Notes: generated from the sequence alone by a model not told the origin. Counted from the first letter of the stretch, positions 21,125 through 30,404 are shown. The stretch: 64,000 nucleotides of DNA from Microbacterium immunditiarum (GCF_013409785.1 NZ_JACCBV010000001.1:3224001-3288000), one strand, 5' to 3'. Translations and numbers: made by a program.

Positions 21125-21159
21125 GGTGTAATTACACCGGTGTAGTTCTCGACGGTCAA
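21125..21159 (-). promoter_or_regulatory. whiB2 promoter with perfect 14-bp palindrome over the -10
   Basis: On the minus strand TTGACC (21159-21154) and TGTAAT (21136-21131) stand 17 bases apart, a good sigma-70-type promoter. The -10 lies inside GGTGTAATTACACC (21125-21138), a perfect palindrome. Transcription would begin about 45 bases before the whiB ATG. The dyad is placed where a repressor or regulator would compete with RNA polymerase. Confidence 0.65.
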
Positions 21160-21264
21160 GTCGGGAATCGTAAAGCCTCAACCGCGGAATGAACCTTAGG
21201 GACGCGCCGACGGCGTGTCACGATTGTGATACGGAGTCCATCTACCGGTCGATCGGACGGCGGT

Positions 21265-22422
21265 TCACTCCCCCGGTTCGCCGATGAAGACCTCGCCCGC
21301 GCCCGACAGGACGAGCCGATCGGCTCCCGCCGCGAGCACCGCGCGGCCCGCGTCGAGCACGACGCTCTCGCCGGTCTCGGGATCGGACACCGTCACGGGT
21401 CCCGCCACGGCGAGCGCGATCGCCGCGCCGCGAAGCGCGACCGCGGCATCCGCTCCCGCGTCGACGCGCACCCGCACGAGCGCGAAATCCGGCACACCCG
21501 GGGCGTAGAGATCGACCCCGGATGCCACCTCCCGCGCCTCGAGCACGGGCGCCGGCCCCGGCGTGGGATCGAGGACCTCGAGGAGCCCCGGGACGTCGAT
21601 GTGCTTCGGCGTGAGCCCGCCGCGGAGCACGTTGTCGCTCGCCGCCATGATCTCGACCCCGAGCCCCTCGACGTAGGCGTGGAGCACGCCCGCGTCGACG
21701 AACAGCGCCTCCCCGCGCCGGAGCGCGACGAGGTTCATGAGCAGCGCGACCACGAGGCCGGGATCGCCCGGAAAGGCCGCGCCGAAACGTCGGATGAACC
21801 CGAACTCCGCCCCGAACTCCCGAGACTCCGTTTCGGATGCCGCGGCGACCACCGCCTCGACCTCGGCGTGCGCCTCGCCCGACAGCAGCCACGCGATCGT
21901 GTCGCGGACGGCGGCGGCATCCGATTCGCCCGTCAGGCGATCCGCGATCGCGCGACCCGCGTCGCCCAGCTCGGAGAGCATCCGCCGGGTCGCGGCGAGG
22001 TCGCGCACACCCGCGAGCGCGGTGAACGTGTCGCTCACGGCGACGATGAGCTCGGGCTTGTGGTTGTCGTCGCGGAAGACGCGGTGAGCGGCGTCGGCCG
22101 GAACGCCCGCCGTCTCTTCGCGCTCGAACCCGGCTCGTGCCTGTGCCTTCGACGGGTGCGCCTGGATCGACAGCGGCGAGGCGGCCGCGAGCAGCTTGAG
22201 CAGATACGGCAGGCGATCGGGAACGCCGGATGCCCCGCCCTCTTCGCGCAGCCAGCGGTCGAGGGTGCGGCCGTCGGCCGTCTTCGCGGGGCTTCCGGGA
22301 TGATCGCCGAACCACACCTCGGCCTCTCGAGAGCCTGCGGGCTTGCGACCCTCGAGCTCGGCGATGAGGGTCGTAGACCCCCACGCGTAGTCACGGGGCA
22401 CGTTCGACAAGGGGACCAGCAC
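21265..22422 (-). CDS. manA: Mannose-6-phosphate isomerase, class I
   Basis: Zinc enzyme of 385 residues interconverting fructose-6-phosphate and mannose-6-phosphate, the entry to GDP-mannose. Type I signatures are IQAHPSK, DDNHKPELIVA (metal-binding His and Glu) and FVDAGVLHAYVEG with the third metal His. The N-terminal NVPRDYAWGSTTLIAELEGR is also typical. The GTG at 22422 is 6 bases behind a TAGGCT -10 element, indicating a leaderless transcript. It diverges from the polymerase gene at 22470 with 47 bases between. It can feed the gmd operon (37.9-41.1 kb), which needs GDP-mannose; the mutase and guanylyltransferase are not in this window. Confidence 0.95.
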   Translation of the reverse strand: MLVPLSNVPRDYAWGSTTLIAELEGRKPAGSREAEVWFGDHPGSPAKTADGRTLDRWLREEGGASGVPDRLPYLLKLLAAASPLSIQAHPSKAQARAGFEREETAGVPADAAHRVFRDDNHKPELIVAVSDTFTALAGVRDLAATRRMLSELGDAGRAIADRLTGESDAAAVRDTIAWLLSGEAHAEVEAVVAAASETESREFGAEFGFIRRFGAAFPGDPGLVVALLMNLVALRRGEALFVDAGVLHAYVEGLGVEIMAASDNVLRGGLTPKHIDVPGLLEVLDPTPGPAPVLEAREVASGVDLYAPGVPDFALVRVRVDAGADAAVALRGAAIALAVAGPVTVSDPETGESVVLDAGRAVLAAGADRLVLSGAGEVFIGEPGE

Positions 22423-22469
22423 GCGACCAGCCTAGATCGAGGCGACGCGCGCGGTAGCCTGAGTGCGCG
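22423..22469. promoter_or_regulatory. Divergent leaderless promoters of manA and the Wzy-like gene
   Basis: TAGGCT (22434-22429, minus) lies 6 bases before the manA GTG, and TAGCCT (22455-22460, plus) lies 9 bases before the ATG at 22470. Both fit the TANNNT -10 consensus. The two promoters are almost back to back. Confidence 0.55.
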
Positions 22470-23873
22470 ATGGCCATCCACACGAAGCATCCGGCGTCGG
22501 CCCCGCCGGTCGCGCCGCCGCGGGAGAAGACGAGGCACCACCTGCTGCGGGGCTGGTGCATCCTGGTGCTGTTCATGGCCCTCGCGGGCGTGGCGCTGAT
22601 CAACGCCTTCGGCGCAGAGACGACCGCCGCCATCACGATCGCCTCGGCCGGCGTGTCGATCATCCTGTGGGTGCTCGTGCGGCCGGCGTACCAGTGGCGG
22701 CGTCTGCCCTGGTACGCGCTCGGGTACGTCGGCTGGGCGACGCTGTCGATCGCGTGGTCGGCGTGGCCGGGGGCATCCGCCACGACCTGGCTGCTGCTCG
22801 CGATCACGACCCTGCAGGCCCTGTTCGTCGGCGCGATGCTCACATGGCGAGAGCTCGTGCGCGCGATCGCGTCGGCCCTCAAGTGGGTCATCGCGCTGTC
22901 GCTCGCGTTCGAGCTGTGGGTCTCGATCTTCATCGGCGGGCCGATCCTGCCGCGCTTCGTCATCCCGACGGAGCCCGCCGACGATCCGATCGTCTACTGG
23001 TCGCGCGACAACCTCTTCGACGGCGGACGCATCCAGGGCATCATGGGCAACGCCAACCTGCTGGGGCCCGTCGCGCTGCTCGCGATCATCGTCTTCGCGA
23101 TCCGCCTCGCCTCGGGTGCGCCCCGCAAGGTCGTGCTGTGGATCTGGATCGGCGTGTCGGCGTACCTCTTCGTGCGCGCCTCGTCGGCCACGGCCTATGT
23201 CGCGGCGGCCGCCGTCGCGCTCGTGCTCGCGACCGTCCTGCTCATGCGCACCGCGAAGCGCCCCGGCGAGCGCACGAAGTACTACCTCGCCTACGCCGCG
23301 ATCGGGCTGGGGAGCGCGATCGCGCTGCTGCTGTTGCGCGACCCGATCTTCGAGGCACTTGGTCGCAGTTCCGATCTCACCGGTCGTGAGGCGATCTGGC
23401 AGGCGGTCGCAGAGCGCGCGGCCGAGCGCCCGTTCGCGGGCTGGGGGTTCGCGACGCCGTGGATCCCCTCCGAGCCGGCGTTCGACGGCTGGATCATCGA
23501 CCACGGGCAGACGGTGATGCAGGCACATAACATGTGGCTCGACGTCTACCTGCAGCTCGGCATCGTCGGCGTCGTGCTCATCGCGATCACGTTCTTCGCC
23601 TTCGTCTGGCGGTCGTGGTTCTTCGCCATCGACCGGCCGCGCTGGGATCTGCGCGCCGATCGACCGTACTCGCCCCTGTCGCTGCTGCCGACGCTCGTCG
23701 GCGCGATCCTGCTCGTGCAGGGGCTCGCCGAGTCCACGCCGCTGCTGCTGTGGGGCTGGATGTTCCTCGTGATGCTCGGCGCGAAGATCAAGCAGGCGCC
23801 GCACATCGGCGTCGGACCCGCTGAGCAGACGCTCGCTATCGAGCGCGGCGAGCCGACCAAGCGGGTGCCGTGA
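22470..23873 (+). CDS. O-antigen ligase/polymerase-like membrane protein (Wzy_C family), copy 1
   Basis: Protein of 467 residues with about eleven membrane helices. The periplasmic-loop features of the Wzy/WaaL family are present: IQGIMGNANLLGPVALLA, SSDLTGREAIWQAV and MQAHNMWLDVYLQLGIVGV, with the conserved Arg and His that are thought to act in glycan transfer. A TAGCCT -10 element lies 9 bases before the ATG. It overlaps the next, homologous gene by GTGA. Such proteins polymerise lipid-linked repeat units or attach glycan to an acceptor; which applies here cannot be read from sequence. Confidence 0.85.
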   Translation: MAIHTKHPASAPPVAPPREKTRHHLLRGWCILVLFMALAGVALINAFGAETTAAITIASAGVSIILWVLVRPAYQWRRLPWYALGYVGWATLSIAWSAWPGASATTWLLLAITTLQALFVGAMLTWRELVRAIASALKWVIALSLAFELWVSIFIGGPILPRFVIPTEPADDPIVYWSRDNLFDGGRIQGIMGNANLLGPVALLAIIVFAIRLASGAPRKVVLWIWIGVSAYLFVRASSATAYVAAAAVALVLATVLLMRTAKRPGERTKYYLAYAAIGLGSAIALLLLRDPIFEALGRSSDLTGREAIWQAVAERAAERPFAGWGFATPWIPSEPAFDGWIIDHGQTVMQAHNMWLDVYLQLGIVGVVLIAITFFAFVWRSWFFAIDRPRWDLRADRPYSPLSLLPTLVGAILLVQGLAESTPLLLWGWMFLVMLGAKIKQAPHIGVGPAEQTLAIERGEPTKRVP

Positions 23874-25195
23874 GCGACGCGCCCCGCCGGAGCGCCCCGA
23901 CGTGGCTCGGCGTGCTCCTGGCCTCAGCCGAGTTCGCGCGCGCGTACACGTTCGCCGTGCTGGGCACCGTATTCGCGGCGTTCGCGATCGAGCGCCTCGC
24001 TGGCCGCGTGACGTACGCGACGATCGTGGCGGTGCTGTGCGTCGTCGGCGCGGGAGTGCTCGTCAGCCGCGGGCGCGAGATCTCGTTCCTGCGCCTCGTG
24101 CCCACGACGCTGCTGGTGCTCCTCGCGTGGATGCTCGCGAGCGTGTTCTGGAGCTCCGACCCGACGATGTCGTTCTGGAACTGGGTCTACACGCTCGGCG
24201 TGGCGTTCCTCGCGGTCGTCATCGGGCACATCCGCGACACGCTGCAGACCGCGCGGGCGCTCGGCGACGTGCTGCGGATGCTCCTGTCGATCTCGCTCGG
24301 CATCGAGGTGCTCTCCGGCATCCTCATCGACACGCCCCTCGAGTTCCTCGGGGTGCAGGGGAACATCGCGTCGTTCGGCCCCATCCAGGGCATCTTCGGC
24401 ACCCGCAACGCGCTGGGCTTCGTCGCGGTGATCGCGCTCATCACGTTCCTCATCGAATACCGCACGCAGTCCGTGCGGCCCGGCCTGTCGCTGTACTCCG
24501 TCGTCCTGGCAGGCGTCCTCGCCGCGCTGAGCGACTCCCCCACGGTCGTCGTGCTCGCGGCCGCGGTGGGCCTCGCGACCGGCGTGCTCGCCCTCGTTCG
24601 GCACACGCGGCCGGAGCGCCGCTCCGCGCTGCAATGGACGATCGGGGTCGTCGTGGTCCTCGGGCTCGCGATCGCGTATCTCGCGCGAGGTCCGATCATC
24701 TCCCTCCTCGGCGCGCGCACCGACCTCGCGATGCGCACCGAGCTGTGGGTCGACATCATCGGCTACGTGCGGTTCCGTCCCGTGCAGGGGTGGGGCTGGT
24801 TCGGGCCGTGGGTGCAGACGGAGTTCCCCTTCAACGGCCTCAACTACTGGCTGCAGCAGAACCACGCGAGCGCGCTCAACGCGTACTTCGACGTGCTCCT
24901 GCAGCTCGGGTGGGTCGGGCTCGTGCTGTTCGCGGGGCTCGCCGGCGCGGCCCTCGTGCGCTCGTGGCTCGACGCGAGCGAGCGGCGGGCGGTCGTGTAC
25001 GCGTGGACGCCGCTCATCCTCGTCGCCCTGCTCGTCGACTCGATCTTCGAGAGCTTCACGCTCTTCGGCCTCGGGTGGCTCATGCTCGTGCTGTGCGCCG
25101 TGCGCGCGGGGCAGTCCCGCTCGTGGCGCGAGCGGTTCCGAGAGGGCCCGGTCGACGACGTCGCCGAGGGCGCGGGGCTGCCGCACGAGGCGTGA
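23870..25195 (+). CDS. O-antigen ligase/polymerase-like membrane protein (Wzy_C family), copy 2
   Basis: Protein of 441 residues with about eleven membrane helices. Family features are GIFGTRNALGFVAVIALI, DLAMRTELWVDIIGYV, WGWFGPW and NHASALNAYFDVLLQLGWVGL, clearly parallel to those of the gene before it. The GTG start overlaps the upstream stop, so the two are translationally coupled. The pair looks like an ancient tandem duplication with strong divergence. One may polymerise and the other ligate, or they may act on different linkages; this is inference. Confidence 0.85.
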   Translation: MSDAPRRSAPTWLGVLLASAEFARAYTFAVLGTVFAAFAIERLAGRVTYATIVAVLCVVGAGVLVSRGREISFLRLVPTTLLVLLAWMLASVFWSSDPTMSFWNWVYTLGVAFLAVVIGHIRDTLQTARALGDVLRMLLSISLGIEVLSGILIDTPLEFLGVQGNIASFGPIQGIFGTRNALGFVAVIALITFLIEYRTQSVRPGLSLYSVVLAGVLAALSDSPTVVVLAAAVGLATGVLALVRHTRPERRSALQWTIGVVVVLGLAIAYLARGPIISLLGARTDLAMRTELWVDIIGYVRFRPVQGWGWFGPWVQTEFPFNGLNYWLQQNHASALNAYFDVLLQLGWVGLVLFAGLAGAALVRSWLDASERRAVVYAWTPLILVALLVDSIFESFTLFGLGWLMLVLCAVRAGQSRSWRERFREGPVDDVAEGAGLPHEA

Positions 25196-25318
25196 GCAGA
25201 ACCGGATGCCGGACGGCTCGCGCCCGACCGCCGTCCACGCAGGGAACCCACGTGAGCGCAAGGTAGGATCGTCACTCGGCTCGACGACTCGCGCCCCCGC
25301 CAACCTCGGAGACTTTGC

Positions 25319-27229
25319 GTGCCTCACGTCCTGCAGAACGTCGTCTTCCCTCTCGACCGCGACCCCGACCTCCTCCCGCTCTATGTAGACCCCGAAACGT
25401 GGTCGGTCATCGACGAGGAACCGGTGCGCGTGTCCAACAGGGCGCAACTCGGGCACGTCCTCGATCGCCACCGGGCCCGCATCGTCGCGGGGCGCCGCGT
25501 CTCTTTCGGCACGTACTTCAACGCCTTCCCCGCGTCGTACTGGCAGCACTGGACTCCCGTCCGCGACGTGCGCCTCACCGTGCGCACGAGCGGGCCCGCG
25601 ACGATCCTCGTCTACCGGTCGAACGGCTCGGGCGTGCGCCAGCGGCTTGAGACGCGGGAGGTTGAGGGCGACGCGACCTCGACGTTCGACCTGACGCTCG
25701 ACCAGTACAGCGACGGCGGCTGGATCTGGTTCGACATCGTCGCCGACGAGCGCAATGCGATCTTCAACGGCGCGGAGTGGACCACCGAAACGGCGCCCGC
25801 GCGCGAAGGCAAGGCGTCGATCGGAATCACGACGTACAACAAGCCCGACTACTGCATCTGGACGCTCAGGAACCTCGCCGAGTCACCCGAGGTGCTCGAA
25901 CTCATCGACCGCGTCTTCGTCGTCGACCAGGGCGACCGGCGGGTCGACGCCGAGGAGACGTATCCCGAGGTCTCCGCCGCGCTCGGCGAGACCCTCCAGA
26001 TCGTGACGCAGCCGAACCTCGGCGGCTCGGGCGGCTTCGCGCGTGCGATGTCCGAGACGCTCGCCCGTTCCGAGAGCGAGTTCGTGCAGCTCCTCGACGA
26101 CGATGTCCGCATCGAGCCCGAGTCCATCCGTCGCTCGATCGTCTTCGGACGCTTCGCGACCGTTCCCACGATCGTCGGCGCGCACATGTTCGATCTCCTC
26201 GACCGCCCCAAGCTGCACGCGTGGGCCGAGGTCGTCGACGACGTCCCGTTCATGTGGCGCACGCTCTATCAGGAGGAGATGCCGCACGACTTCAGCGCGG
26301 CGAACCTGCGCCAGTCGCCCATGCTGCATATGCGGCTCGACGCTGACTACAACGGCTGGTGGATGTGCCTCATCCCGGTCGAAGCTCTCCGCAATACGGG
26401 GCTTCCGCTCCCCGCATTCATCAAGTGGGATGACGCGGAGTACAGCCTCCGTGCGCGCGAGCACGGCATCCCGACCGTGTCGATGCCCGGCGTCGCGCTG
26501 TGGCACGTCTCATGGGTGGGCAAGGACGACCAGATCGACTGGCAGGCGTACTTCCACGCCCGCAATCGCATCGTTGCGGCCCTCATCCACTCCGCCATGC
26601 CGCGCGGCGGCACGCTGCTGCGTCACAGCCGTCGCATGGATCTCAAGCACCTCATGATGATGCAGTACTACCCCGTGGCGCTGCGTCACCGGGCGATCCG
26701 CGACATCCTCTCCGGGCCGGAGCACATGCGTGCCGGTCTTGAAACCACGCTGCCCGCGGTGCGCGCCCTCGCGAAAGACTTTCCCGAGACGGTCGTCCAC
26801 AAGGACTCCGGCGTGCCGATGCGCTCGCGCAAGGGCCGCCAGGTCTTCAAGCGTCAGCGCAAGCACACGTTCGACAGCCCGACCGGGCTGCGGCTGCGAT
26901 GGTTCACGTTCTCGACCCTCGTGTCGCACTGGATCCACGCCCCGCGGCCCGAGAACCTCACGACGCCCGAGGTGGAGTTCGGCAAGGGCGACGCCTACTG
27001 GTGGCGGCTGCCCCTGTTCGACAGCGCGCTCGTGAGCGCCGCCGACGGGTCGGGCAAGAACATCTACACACGCGACCGCCGCAAGTACCGCCGGATGCTC
27101 TTCGACACGGTCGTGCTGCACGCGCGCCTGCGGCGACGGTGGCCCGAGCTGTCGCGGCGGTACCGCGACGCGATGGGCGAGCTCACGTCGCTCGAGTCCT
27201 GGCGGAAGACGTTCGAGGAGTCGAAGTGA
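25319..27229 (+). CDS. glfT2: Galactofuranosyltransferase GlfT2
   Basis: Protein of 636 residues, nearly the length of mycobacterial GlfT2 (637), which polymerises alternating 1->5/1->6 galactofuranose from UDP-Galf. The N-terminal beta-domain contains VSFGTYFNAFPASYW. The GT2 core has PNLGGSGGFARAM, the metal motif DDD at residues 260-262, FIKWDDAEYSLRAREHG with the likely catalytic Asp371/372, and WHVSW with His396, the same numbering as recalled for the mycobacterial enzyme. GTG 25319 is preceded by GGAG. A TAGGAT hexamer at 25264-25269 is a possible -10. It overlaps the next GT2 gene by GTGA. UDP-Galf would be supplied by glf at 43.6 kb. Confidence 0.93.
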   Translation: MPHVLQNVVFPLDRDPDLLPLYVDPETWSVIDEEPVRVSNRAQLGHVLDRHRARIVAGRRVSFGTYFNAFPASYWQHWTPVRDVRLTVRTSGPATILVYRSNGSGVRQRLETREVEGDATSTFDLTLDQYSDGGWIWFDIVADERNAIFNGAEWTTETAPAREGKASIGITTYNKPDYCIWTLRNLAESPEVLELIDRVFVVDQGDRRVDAEETYPEVSAALGETLQIVTQPNLGGSGGFARAMSETLARSESEFVQLLDDDVRIEPESIRRSIVFGRFATVPTIVGAHMFDLLDRPKLHAWAEVVDDVPFMWRTLYQEEMPHDFSAANLRQSPMLHMRLDADYNGWWMCLIPVEALRNTGLPLPAFIKWDDAEYSLRAREHGIPTVSMPGVALWHVSWVGKDDQIDWQAYFHARNRIVAALIHSAMPRGGTLLRHSRRMDLKHLMMMQYYPVALRHRAIRDILSGPEHMRAGLETTLPAVRALAKDFPETVVHKDSGVPMRSRKGRQVFKRQRKHTFDSPTGLRLRWFTFSTLVSHWIHAPRPENLTTPEVEFGKGDAYWWRLPLFDSALVSAADGSGKNIYTRDRRKYRRMLFDTVVLHARLRRRWPELSRRYRDAMGELTSLESWRKTFEESK

Positions 27230-28230
27230 CGATGGTCTCTCCGATGACCCCCAGCACCGAAATGTTCGATCCGGCGACCGCGACGATCGCCATCGTGACG
27301 TTCAACCGCTCGAACCTCCTCTCGCGCCTGCTCGAGAGCATCGAGCGCATGGACCCCAAGCCCGGGCACATCGTCGTCGTCGACAACGCGTCGGTCGACG
27401 ACACGACCGAGGTCGTCGAGTCCTTCCGCGAGCGCCTCGCACCGTCACAGCTCGTCTACCGCCGGCTCGAGACGAACACGGGCGGCTCGGGCGGTTTCAG
27501 CGAGGGCATGCGAGTCGCGTACGAGCTGGGTTCGACGTGGATCTGGCTCATGGACGACGACGTCGAGGTCATCCCCGACGGCCTCGCGAAGATGGGCAGG
27601 TGGGCGCCGCGGTTCAAGAGCATCCAGGGCCGCCGGTACGACTACGACGGCAGCGAGTTCTACTGGCAGTACCGCATCGCCGAGCGCATGGGCATCCCGA
27701 TCCCGTTCGCCCCTGCGGGCTTCGACGAGAGCGGCTACAAGCCGATGAACTCCGGATGCTTCGAGGGCATGTTCATCCACCGCGATGTCGTGCGCGAGAT
27801 CGGCCTGCCCGACCCGCGGTTCTTCATCTACTGGGACGACCAGCTGTACGGCTGGCTCGCGTCGCGCAAGACGCAGTCCGTGATCGTGGACGAGTTCGTG
27901 CTACGCCGCACCCGCGAGATCAAGCAGTGGGACATGGGCATCCGGCACCTGAACGCGTCGAGCAACGCGTACCGGTACTACATCATGCGCAACCGCGCGA
28001 TCATCAAGCGGTACTACCGCGCGTTGGGTGTCTACAACCCCGTGCTGTTCGGGCTCGGCACGTTCATGACGTTCTGCAAGGAGCTCATCCGGCTCATCTT
28101 CGTCGAGCGGACGATCCGCGGCACGTCGAACCTCCTCCGTGGCATCCGCGACGGCCGGAAGATCGCGAACGACCGGTCGTGGCAGCCGATGCCACCCCTC
28201 GCGACGACGTCCGGCAGCGCGCCGCGATGA
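27226..28230 (+). CDS. GT2 glycosyltransferase, possible GlfT1-like initiating galactofuranosyltransferase
   Basis: Protein of 334 residues. The GT2 core shows TIAIVTFNRSNLL, VVVDNASVDDT, NTGGSGGFSEGM, the metal motif MDDD, then YWDDQLYGWLASRK and YRYYIMRNRAIIKRYY in the acceptor half. The GGSGGF and MRNR patterns are shared with Galf transferases. It sits between glfT2 and a pyruvyl-transferase-like gene, overlapping both by GTGA or ATGA. By analogy to mycobacteria, where GlfT1 primes the chain that GlfT2 extends, it may add the first Galf residues. A rhamnosyltransferase role is the main alternative. Confidence 0.8.
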   Translation: MTMVSPMTPSTEMFDPATATIAIVTFNRSNLLSRLLESIERMDPKPGHIVVVDNASVDDTTEVVESFRERLAPSQLVYRRLETNTGGSGGFSEGMRVAYELGSTWIWLMDDDVEVIPDGLAKMGRWAPRFKSIQGRRYDYDGSEFYWQYRIAERMGIPIPFAPAGFDESGYKPMNSGCFEGMFIHRDVVREIGLPDPRFFIYWDDQLYGWLASRKTQSVIVDEFVLRRTREIKQWDMGIRHLNASSNAYRYYIMRNRAIIKRYYRALGVYNPVLFGLGTFMTFCKELIRLIFVERTIRGTSNLLRGIRDGRKIANDRSWQPMPPLATTSGSAPR

Positions 28231-29645
28231 CGAGCGCGTCCTTGCCGCGGATCCTTGCGAGCGGCGCGTACGAGCGCGACAACGTCGGGGATCTCCTGTT
28301 CCAGGTCGTATCCGCCCACTACGCCACGGGTCGCATCGACATCGACTGGGCTGCGCCGATCGCGAATGAATCGCCGGAGCCCTTGGGCCGCGCCGTCCCG
28401 TCATCCGGAGCCCTTCTCTCGGCCCAGGGCTACGACGGGCTTTGGACCGTCGGCGGCGAAGTCGGCGCGACGCAGCGCTGGTACGCGTACCGCACGTCGA
28501 TCCCGCGGGAGTCGTGGCCCGAGTTCCAGCGCCTGCCCGCCGCCGAGCAGGATGCCCTCATGCGGGCCGCGATGGGCGGCGCGCACCTCGACTCCCCGTA
28601 CATCCCTCGACCGAGCGCCTTTCCGCGGAGTCGACACGCGCGTCTCGCGATCAACTCCGCCGGTGTCGCCGGCATCGCCGCGCTGCCCGCGTGGCGACAG
28701 GTGACCGCGCTCGCTGCGATCCGAGAAGCCGGCTTCGTCTCGGTCCGAGATTCGTCGTCGAGTCGACTGCTGACGGAGCACGGCGTGCCCCACCGGCTCG
28801 CGCCGGACCTGATCCACACCATCGCGCGCGTCATGCCGGCCGCGCACGAGCGCACCGACGATGTGCTCGTCCAGATCTCAGAGGCGCATGTGCGCAAGTT
28901 CGGACTCGCCGCGTGGGCGGATGCGCTCGCCGGCACGGATGACTTGAGCGCCCTCCCTGTGCGTCTCTTCACGGCGGGGACTGCTCCCGACCACGATTCC
29001 GTGGAGATGTATGAGCGGCTGCGAGAGCTGGTCTCGAAGCGCAGGCCGGAAATCGACATCCAGCTGTCCTCGGCGATGGGGATCGAGGATCGAGTTCGCG
29101 AGATCTCCCGGGCACGATTGTGGCTGGGCAGCTCCCTTCACGGGCGCATCATCGCGTCCGCGTACGGCGTTCGCCGCATAAGCATCGAGAAGCCGAAGCT
29201 CGACTCATACGTAGAGACGTGGGATCCCAACTTCCCGTATGCCGTCGAGCCGTCGGATGTCGCGCGGGCGGTTGAGCACGCGCTCGAACGGACGGATCCG
29301 AATGAGGTCGGAGACCTCCTGGCGGACCAGGCCGAAGCTAGCGTGGAGGCCGCGATCACGTACCTGGCGGGTGCGGGCGATCGGGCGACCTCCGCGGAGA
29401 GAGTCGAAGACCTCCTCACGATGCGAGTCGAGGAGTCGCGGGAGCTTCAGGTGGCAGCGGCGGAGCTGGAATCCGCGCTCAACGTAGCACTGCGCAGGCT
29501 GCGCACGACGCGCGCAGAGGCCGAACGCCTTGATGCCGAGAACGCGAAAATGCTCGGGTCGGCGACGTGGAGAGTGGGCCGCGTCTTCGCACGGTTCTAT
29601 GCGGCGGCTCGGGTCCCCTTCGCCCGGATGCGCAGGAAGCGCTGA
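28227..29645 (+). CDS. Polysaccharide pyruvyl transferase family protein with C-terminal coiled coil
   Basis: Protein of 472 residues. The first about 350 residues match the polysaccharide pyruvyl-transferase fold: YERDNVGDLLFQ near the start, GEVGA, RDSSSSRLL, LAPDLIHTI and the diagnostic LGSSLHGRIIASAYGV. The C-terminal 100 residues are charged and heptad-like (ELQVAAAELESALNVALRRL), predicting a coiled coil, and end in a basic tail that may touch the membrane. The family places pyruvate ketals on sugars, but members with other chemistry exist. The ATG overlaps the upstream stop, and its own stop abuts the wzt stop on the opposite strand with no gap. Base composition is slightly less GC-rich than in neighbouring genes. 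Confidence 0.82.
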   Translation: MTSASLPRILASGAYERDNVGDLLFQVVSAHYATGRIDIDWAAPIANESPEPLGRAVPSSGALLSAQGYDGLWTVGGEVGATQRWYAYRTSIPRESWPEFQRLPAAEQDALMRAAMGGAHLDSPYIPRPSAFPRSRHARLAINSAGVAGIAALPAWRQVTALAAIREAGFVSVRDSSSSRLLTEHGVPHRLAPDLIHTIARVMPAAHERTDDVLVQISEAHVRKFGLAAWADALAGTDDLSALPVRLFTAGTAPDHDSVEMYERLRELVSKRRPEIDIQLSSAMGIEDRVREISRARLWLGSSLHGRIIASAYGVRRISIEKPKLDSYVETWDPNFPYAVEPSDVARAVEHALERTDPNEVGDLLADQAEASVEAAITYLAGAGDRATSAERVEDLLTMRVEESRELQVAAAELESALNVALRRLRTTRAEAERLDAENAKMLGSATWRVGRVFARFYAAARVPFARMRRKR

Positions 29646-30404
29646 TCAGCCGCTGGCGTAGTCCGAGTTGTAGCGGTCGAGCACCTCGCCGATCGGCGCG
29701 TCCATCGCGAGGCGGCCCTTGTCGAGGTAGAGGCCGCGCGTGCAGAACCGCCGTAGATCCTTCTCGTTGTGCGACACGAAGAAGAGTGTTCGTCCCGCGG
29801 CCAGCAGCTCGTCGATGCGCCGGTAGCACTTCTCGCGGAACGCCTTGTCGCCGACCGCGAGGACCTCGTCGACGAGGAGGATCGGCTCCTCGAGCTGCGA
29901 CACCACGGCGAACGCGAGGCGCACCTTCATGCCGTTCGAAAGGTGCTTGTAGGGGGTGTCGAGGAAGCCATCGAGCTCGGCGAAGGCGATGATGTCGTCG
30001 AACCGCCGCTCGACCTCGGCGCGCGACATGCCGTGCAGCCCCGCGGTGAGACGCACGTTCTCACGCACGGTGAGGTCCCCCACAAAGCCGCCGGTGATCT
30101 CGATCAGGGGGGCCACGCCGCCGTGCACCCGCACGCTCCCCTCGTCGGGAAGCAACACGCCCGCGACGAGCTTCAGGAGGGTCGACTTGCCCTGGCCGTT
30201 GCGCCCGACGACACCGATCGCCTCGCCGGCACGCACGTCGAAGGTCACGTCCCGGAGCGCCCAGAACTCCCCCGGGCGACTGCGCCGCGACGAGTCGGCG
30301 AACAGATCCTTGAAGTTGCGACGCCCGCGGCGATTGCGACGAAACCGGATGCCGAGGTCGCGCACCTGGATTGCGACGTCGGTCGTGAGCGTGGTGTCGG
30401 ACAT
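29646..30404 (-). CDS. wzt: Polysaccharide ABC exporter ATP-binding protein (Wzt)
   Basis: ATPase of 252 residues. Walker A GRNGQGKS (67-74), Q-loop region ITGGFVGDLTVREN, signature LSNGM (155-159), Walker B ILLVDE (175-180) and the switch His in FVSHNEKDL are all intact. The SNGM form of the signature and the extended FKDLFAD start are typical of polysaccharide and teichoic-acid exporters. There is no C-terminal carbohydrate-binding domain, as in the mycobacterial galactan exporter and unlike E. coli O9a Wzt. Its ATG overlaps the wzm stop (TGATG). With glfT2 nearby, the likely cargo is a lipid-linked galactofuranan. Confidence 0.93.
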   Translation of the reverse strand: MSDTTLTTDVAIQVRDLGIRFRRNRRGRRNFKDLFADSSRRSRPGEFWALRDVTFDVRAGEAIGVVGRNGQGKSTLLKLVAGVLLPDEGSVRVHGGVAPLIEITGGFVGDLTVRENVRLTAGLHGMSRAEVERRFDDIIAFAELDGFLDTPYKHLSNGMKVRLAFAVVSQLEEPILLVDEVLAVGDKAFREKCYRRIDELLAAGRTLFFVSHNEKDLRRFCTRGLYLDKGRLAMDAPIGEVLDRYNSDYASG

